From: Branchiostoma floridae
Lineage: Eukaryota; Chordata; Leptocardii; Amphioxiformes; Branchiostomatidae
NCBI RefSeq assembly: GCF_000003815.2
Contig: NC_049980.1
Coordinates: 12,793,075 to 12,857,074, forward strand
Direction: 5' to 3'
Length of the DNA: 64,000 nt
A model generated the notes under the pieces. That model saw only the letters and a list, made by a program, of their open reading frames with translations, was not told where the DNA came from and ran no database searches. The translations under genes were made by a program, and so were the position numbers. The first letter of the stretch is position 1. The number at the start of each line of letters is the position of its first letter. Below, one piece after another: positions 59,303 through 64,000 of the stretch.

Positions 59303-59390
59303 GGTTGTTTGTCGGGCGGGGTCTCACCACAGGCCGGACGAGAAACGATGAGAGGTTGGCTTGAGGAGCGCGAGACGGAACAGCTGGCCA
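59303..59390 (-). other. Myosin 5' UTR part of exon 2
   Basis: Between the acceptor TTTAATTGCAG and the ATG at 59302 lie 88 nt of untranslated sequence in the same exon as the start codon. Confidence 0.6.
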
Positions 59391-60057
59391 CTGCAATTAA
59401 ATCAGAAAAGAACAAAAATATACATATATCCTCAAGTGCATGAGTTATCAACCGGTGATTGATGTTGTCGGAATTTCTTACTTTCTTAGACCTATCGTAG
59501 ATTGGACGTCGTTGCCTCCAAGTCCAGTGGTAGGGGCATCCTCACTGGATGGCTTTAAACATTACGTTTGCTCGCTAGACGTGCAAATGTAAGGTATGAC
59601 AGCGGTGGTATAACCAGCTGCTGCCGCGACACATGTCTGTGGATGCGACGCTGGAGTGTTACACCAAAAGACGGTTATACCTGATATCAAGATGTAGATA
59701 TACAAAACGAAGTTTCACATCATACGCAATACGATGTAAATGACGTGAAAGCGGGCTTGCTATAAACAGGTGGCCATGCAGATACACGAACTGACAATGG
59801 AGCCGTTTATATCTATATAGAGATGTAATTAAAAAGAACCGTCTAGATCAACCAAACGTATCCCAACAACAAGAGAAGCTGCTTAATATAGCTAAATTGT
59901 ATGTCTGTCAAATGGAAACGACAAAAATACTGAATGAAGATTTAAAGTTCATTTAACATCAGAGCATACCAACACAAAAAAAGAATATTACAGTAAGCTA
60001 GCACAAGGTAGTTGTATCAATAAGTTTTAAAACAGAATATATCGTCTAGTAACGTAC

Positions 60058-60080
60058 CTCTGATCCCGAGGGAGCTGTGT
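60058..60080 (-). other. Myosin non-coding first exon (approximate start)
   Basis: The minus strand has CCCTCGGGATCAGAG|GTACGT, a strong donor at 60058, about 30 nt downstream of a TATA box. Joining it to the acceptor at 59390 gives a two-part 5' UTR, the usual layout of muscle myosin genes. The 5' limit is inferred from the TATA position. Confidence 0.5.
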
Positions 60081-60105
60081 GGTGCTCGGGGCCTAACGTC
60101 CATCA

Positions 60106-60112
60106 CTTTATA
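60106..60112 (-). promoter_or_regulatory. TATA box of the myosin promoter
   Basis: TATAAAG on the minus strand within GGTGTATAAAGTGATGG, 25-35 nt upstream of the inferred transcription start. Confidence 0.55.
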
Positions 60113-62255
60113 CACCGGGACAAATTTGCATAGGTGTCGTTTTACCAGGCAGTGCAAAAATGACGTCCAATGGAAAAGCATGCTATCTGGGGACAATACA
60201 CTAAGTAATCTGTTTACGGAAATGCTTTATTAATTCAATATAAGAACTGATCAAGAAATGACATTCAGTAAGATGTTCTCTCCCTCCGTTTGCTTCAGAC
60301 GAGTTCCTACTGATTTGTTTGTTTTGTATGGTAGTTCATATTGTCCTCATACAGTTAGGAAATGATCGATCCCTGAGATGAGTTATGATATACTTCATTT
60401 GCATATCTGCTGTGTCAGGAATCTCACACATGCTGTTTACTGCTAAAATTACACATTTCTAGTATCATTGTCGTCAGGAATGTAAAAGTGTCCGAATCGC
60501 CAGACACACCTTACATTTTTGTAATTGATTAACTTTACACATTTACATATGAATTTATGCTCTGTTGCAGTTTGTTTGCTAATGATCTATTTACATTGTT
60601 CATCATGGGTATCACGCCTATGCACATGTATGTCTGTCTATATCTGAATTTGACTTTAATGTTATAAATTACAATTTAACAGTATACACTCATATATATA
60701 TATATATAAACATCTGTTCGTCTCCACACCCTATAGTCCACATTTGGTCAGTAACTATATAGCTGATGGTACTCTGCCTTTTCAAAGCCATATCGGCTTT
60801 CTGACATGTTATATGTCACTACCGCGGACATTTCCAAATATATCTTTATATATATACATTTGTTAATGCAACGTTAGAAACATGATTACCACCAAGAACA
60901 TGATTAAAATACTAATTTAAAAGCCTATGGGAACAGGTAAACGTGCAGAACACAGTTCAAAGTTACGCATGTCGTTTCCTAGTGTAGTCCTGGCCATTCT
61001 AAAGTCTGTGTGTCAAGGACGCTTCCGTGTGTTGAACCACAAGAATAATGTAGAAATTATCTCTGAAACATCCGTATACACCTAACGTTATGGTATTGCT
61101 CTGAAAGCTTCTGAAATAGACCTATAACGATAAGGTTTCCATACGTCTATTTGCTGCTTGCTACGAAATTGTGAGAGTAAGTACTGTAGTAATTCCAGCT
61201 GAAGGGTAATTGGCATTTTGTTAAGGTTTGGTTATCAATAATAAGAGAGTTTGCCTATCAGTGGTAAAGATTTGATTTTTGTCCTTGTTCTGTAACGTGT
61301 CTTTTTTATATACTTTTGCCTGTGACACTTTCGCTAGTTTTCATGCACATAGAACACAGAGGAAATAGTGATACATAAATGACACCTTTCATACTGTCCC
61401 TACCTCCGGCTTTCTCTCTGTCTCTCTTTGCTCATGAACACTTCTATGCTGTTAATTCGGATGTTGTCAAATTGAGCACATTGATCCATAGTTTCTTAAA
61501 ACATCGTTACATTCTTCACCACAAGCCACTCAATGCGAGTAACAGACTATATGTATGCCTTCTGAGAATGGAACGAAGGTAAGGAGTTAGCCATAGCCAA
61601 CAATTTTCTCTGGAACTACCAGCTGTATTGGATTTGGAGGCAATCGTTGAACCCCTGATTATAGCTAGTTATAAATCACCTCAAGAGCTGACATTCCATC
61701 ATTATAAAGCCGTCATCTCTACTCCTACTCACTACTCCTGTTATTTGTTGTGACAGAAGTGTGCAAAGAACGTTGAAGGGAAGGAATCCACGCCATGGTA
61801 GCAGCAACTTGGAAATCAGACAGAGGTGCGTTGGTACTAACGGCCATGTGGACCATTTCTCATATTCAAATGTACGGTACATACGCACATGTATGGTGAC
61901 TAACGTGAAGGGCCAGCAATGTATTATGTCAGTTCTATTTGTTTGCATATACCCTTTTCCTGTGTATGTACGATCTTCAGCTTGAGGTAGGAGAGACATG
62001 GGCCCTGATTGATTGATTTACGGGGACTATTGCCATGCAATGTGACTTTGTTCATACTTGCCAGGACCCGCATACTGCAGTACAAAAGTATGTTTTGACG
62101 CGTGGGGAGATGATAGAGTCAGTTTTCTGTGATAACAAACTCGGACTGTCGGTCGGGATTACGGGTCAATCCACTTTGCGGGTGAAAATTCTGTCATCCC
62201 GAACGGTATTTGCCAGCATGACGAGGTGGACATGCTGTATGTACTCATAGTCAAT
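60113..62255. other. Upstream region of the myosin gene
   Basis: Probably contains muscle regulatory sequence. No gene is supported. It has a short (TA)n run near 60,693-60,708. Confidence 0.35.
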
Positions 62256-62580
62256 GGTGGGGTCACACACACATGCGTATATATTCAAGTCCGTTTGAGG
62301 TGCGTATGAAGCTCTTAGTCTGTACCAGGCTCCATGGGTCGCGGGCAAAATAGTACAAATTGGACAAATATAGATAAATAACATGCCAAATGAGCTAGCT
62401 GACCGAGAAGTATGGTTAGCGACCCAGCTAACTCGTCTGACATGTTACCTGTTTACGTTTGTCCAATTTCTATTATTTTTCCAATGACCTGAGTGGCCTC
62501 ATGATCAGGTGGAGGCAAATACTTCGAATTCCATGTGCGCCTCATACGGACTTAAATATATACGCACGTGTGACCCCACC
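62256..62580. mobile_element. Foldback element, about 325 bp
   Basis: The left arm GGTGGGGTCACACACACATG then CGTATATATTCAAGTCCG is mirrored at the right by CGGACTTAAATATATACGCA then CGTGTGACCCCACC. An inner segment pairs again (AAATTGGACAAAT with GTTTGTCCAATTT). It is probably a foldback transposon and has no coding content. Confidence 0.8.
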
Positions 62581-64000
62581 TTTAACTAGTGTTTGAGGCA
62601 GAATGGAACTAGAAGGAAATACCTAATCCCCGATCAGATGAAGTAGTCGGACTTTATTTTCTATTGATGCACTTTTTTGTGGAAGCGAGAAGCGAATCAT
62701 GAAAGCGTTCACTAGTAGAAAAACATAGTCCTGGGAGGCTCGACAGATTCATATGCTTTAACATTAGAAAATACCTACATGTAGGATATTCAACGGTCAT
62801 TTTGCAACTTTGTAAATATGAATAACATATTAGTTTCAGAGCACGAAACTGATTTCGTAGGATGATTTGGCATATCCCCTCAATTATCTCTGAAAACTGT
62901 CATCTTCTGCATTGTGTATATTTTGGGTTCTAAATTACATGCTATTTTCCATTCGACGGACAGTAGAAAGGCAGTCAGAGAGTCTGCCACAATATTGATG
63001 ATGTCTTGTAACGTATACCCTTAAGCATGCTGTGTGTACCCTTTTATGTATATATCAAGTATACTCTAGATGAACAGTAGCAGTAACTTATGCTACATGT
63101 CCAATAATAGCTATATATAAGTATAATACACACTTGTAGGTACGCATATGGTAGACGTCTGTGGTATAGAATGACAGTAAGAAGAGTTAAAAGATCCTTT
63201 TACAAAGGAAAATGCCAAATGCAGTTCTGGCAAACGTCCTAATGTTTGAAATATGGTCTCTAACGTTTCACTGTGGCAGTACTTTTGGTAAGGGAGTGGT
63301 TCGATATCCACATACAAAGTTCATCTCAAACGTTGTGGCCAAAAAAGGCGTTACATTCGCTGTGGGTCGTGGCCGTCCGTCTGATCTAAATGTGTACAGT
63401 TATAATGTTTCTAATGATCTTCAAATGTACCCTTCCTACCCGTATACAAATAACGGATGCTTTGCTGAGTCACGATTGTAAGCGGGATAATGATTCCAAT
63501 TTTCGCTATGGTCAATTGCTTAACGCGTTCTGACAGCAGACATCGTAACGTGTTGCCCAATGGAACAGACAACAATTATGTTGTGAGTGTCACATAGATT
63601 TGTGAGTATGACCTCTGCAATTCAAAGGATATTAGGTCACATTCTCGGCCTAGTGCTCACATACACGTACGCATACTCCTGTGACATATGTACAGGGGAC
63701 GACCACCAGTGTAGCCAATTAGAGGCTGTATGTTTGGTGTATCATCCATAGCGCCTCTTTACCCCAGCCACTAAGTCGACGAGCTTCGGCAGTACTTAAC
63801 CTTGATCTCCAGAAGATCGCCGAATCTAAAAAAACGGTCGAGAGTTGAGGATATTTTGATATCGCTTGAAAATCTAATCACTCATTATCCTGCAAACGTC
63901 GAACGATCTCTTAAAGTAAAATCATCCGATGATCGAAAGAACACAGGGCACTTTGGTACCGAAAATGTTATGTTCTAAGCTCGCTGCCGGATTGATTTCC
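62581..64000. other. Distal flank
   Basis: No gene, RNA or repeat was recognised. Open frames here are short and lack splice or family support. Confidence 0.35.

Overview
This is metazoan nuclear DNA. Genes are split into many short exons with GT-AG introns, the sequence is rich in small inverted-repeat transposons, and there is one assembly gap (425 N). The gene set and the style of the repeats suggest a cephalochordate (amphioxus, Branchiostoma-like). That is inference from general knowledge, not a database result.

Layout. 0.5-2.0 kb (+): a two-exon galactose-3-O-sulfotransferase-family gene. 3.6-9.3 kb: a field of locally duplicated blocks containing at least seven decayed histone-H4-like copies on both strands, several behind a shared leader. 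11.5-42.8 kb (+): three complete tandem annexin genes (about 316, 320 and 312 aa), each with 11 coding exons at corresponding positions. The large sixth intron of annexin 1 holds a 3.74-kb CACTA-like DNA element and a nested opposite-strand gene for a multi-pass membrane protein. Annexin 3 carries two alternative versions of the exon that encodes the calcium loop of repeat IV. Between annexins 2 and 3 lie a TA-flanked MITE, a possible alternative first exon, and a tRNA-Phe(GAA)-like gene with a 36-nt insertion at the canonical intron site. 44.2-60.1 kb (-): a 25-coding-exon muscle-type myosin II heavy chain (about 1,924 aa) with a TATA box, a non-coding first exon and one apparent 1-nt frameshift in the rod. 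It converges on annexin 3. 60.1-64 kb: non-coding flank with a foldback element.

Annexins bind acidic membranes in a calcium-dependent way, myosin II drives contraction, and the sulfotransferase is a Golgi enzyme. Nothing in the sequence shows that they act in one pathway. The annexin cluster is best explained by tandem duplication. The least expected items are the annexin exon pair, the H4 relic field, the intron-bearing tRNA-Phe, the CACTA-like element and the nested membrane-protein gene. Gene models were assembled by hand from splice sites and reading-frame continuity, with no transcript or homology search.
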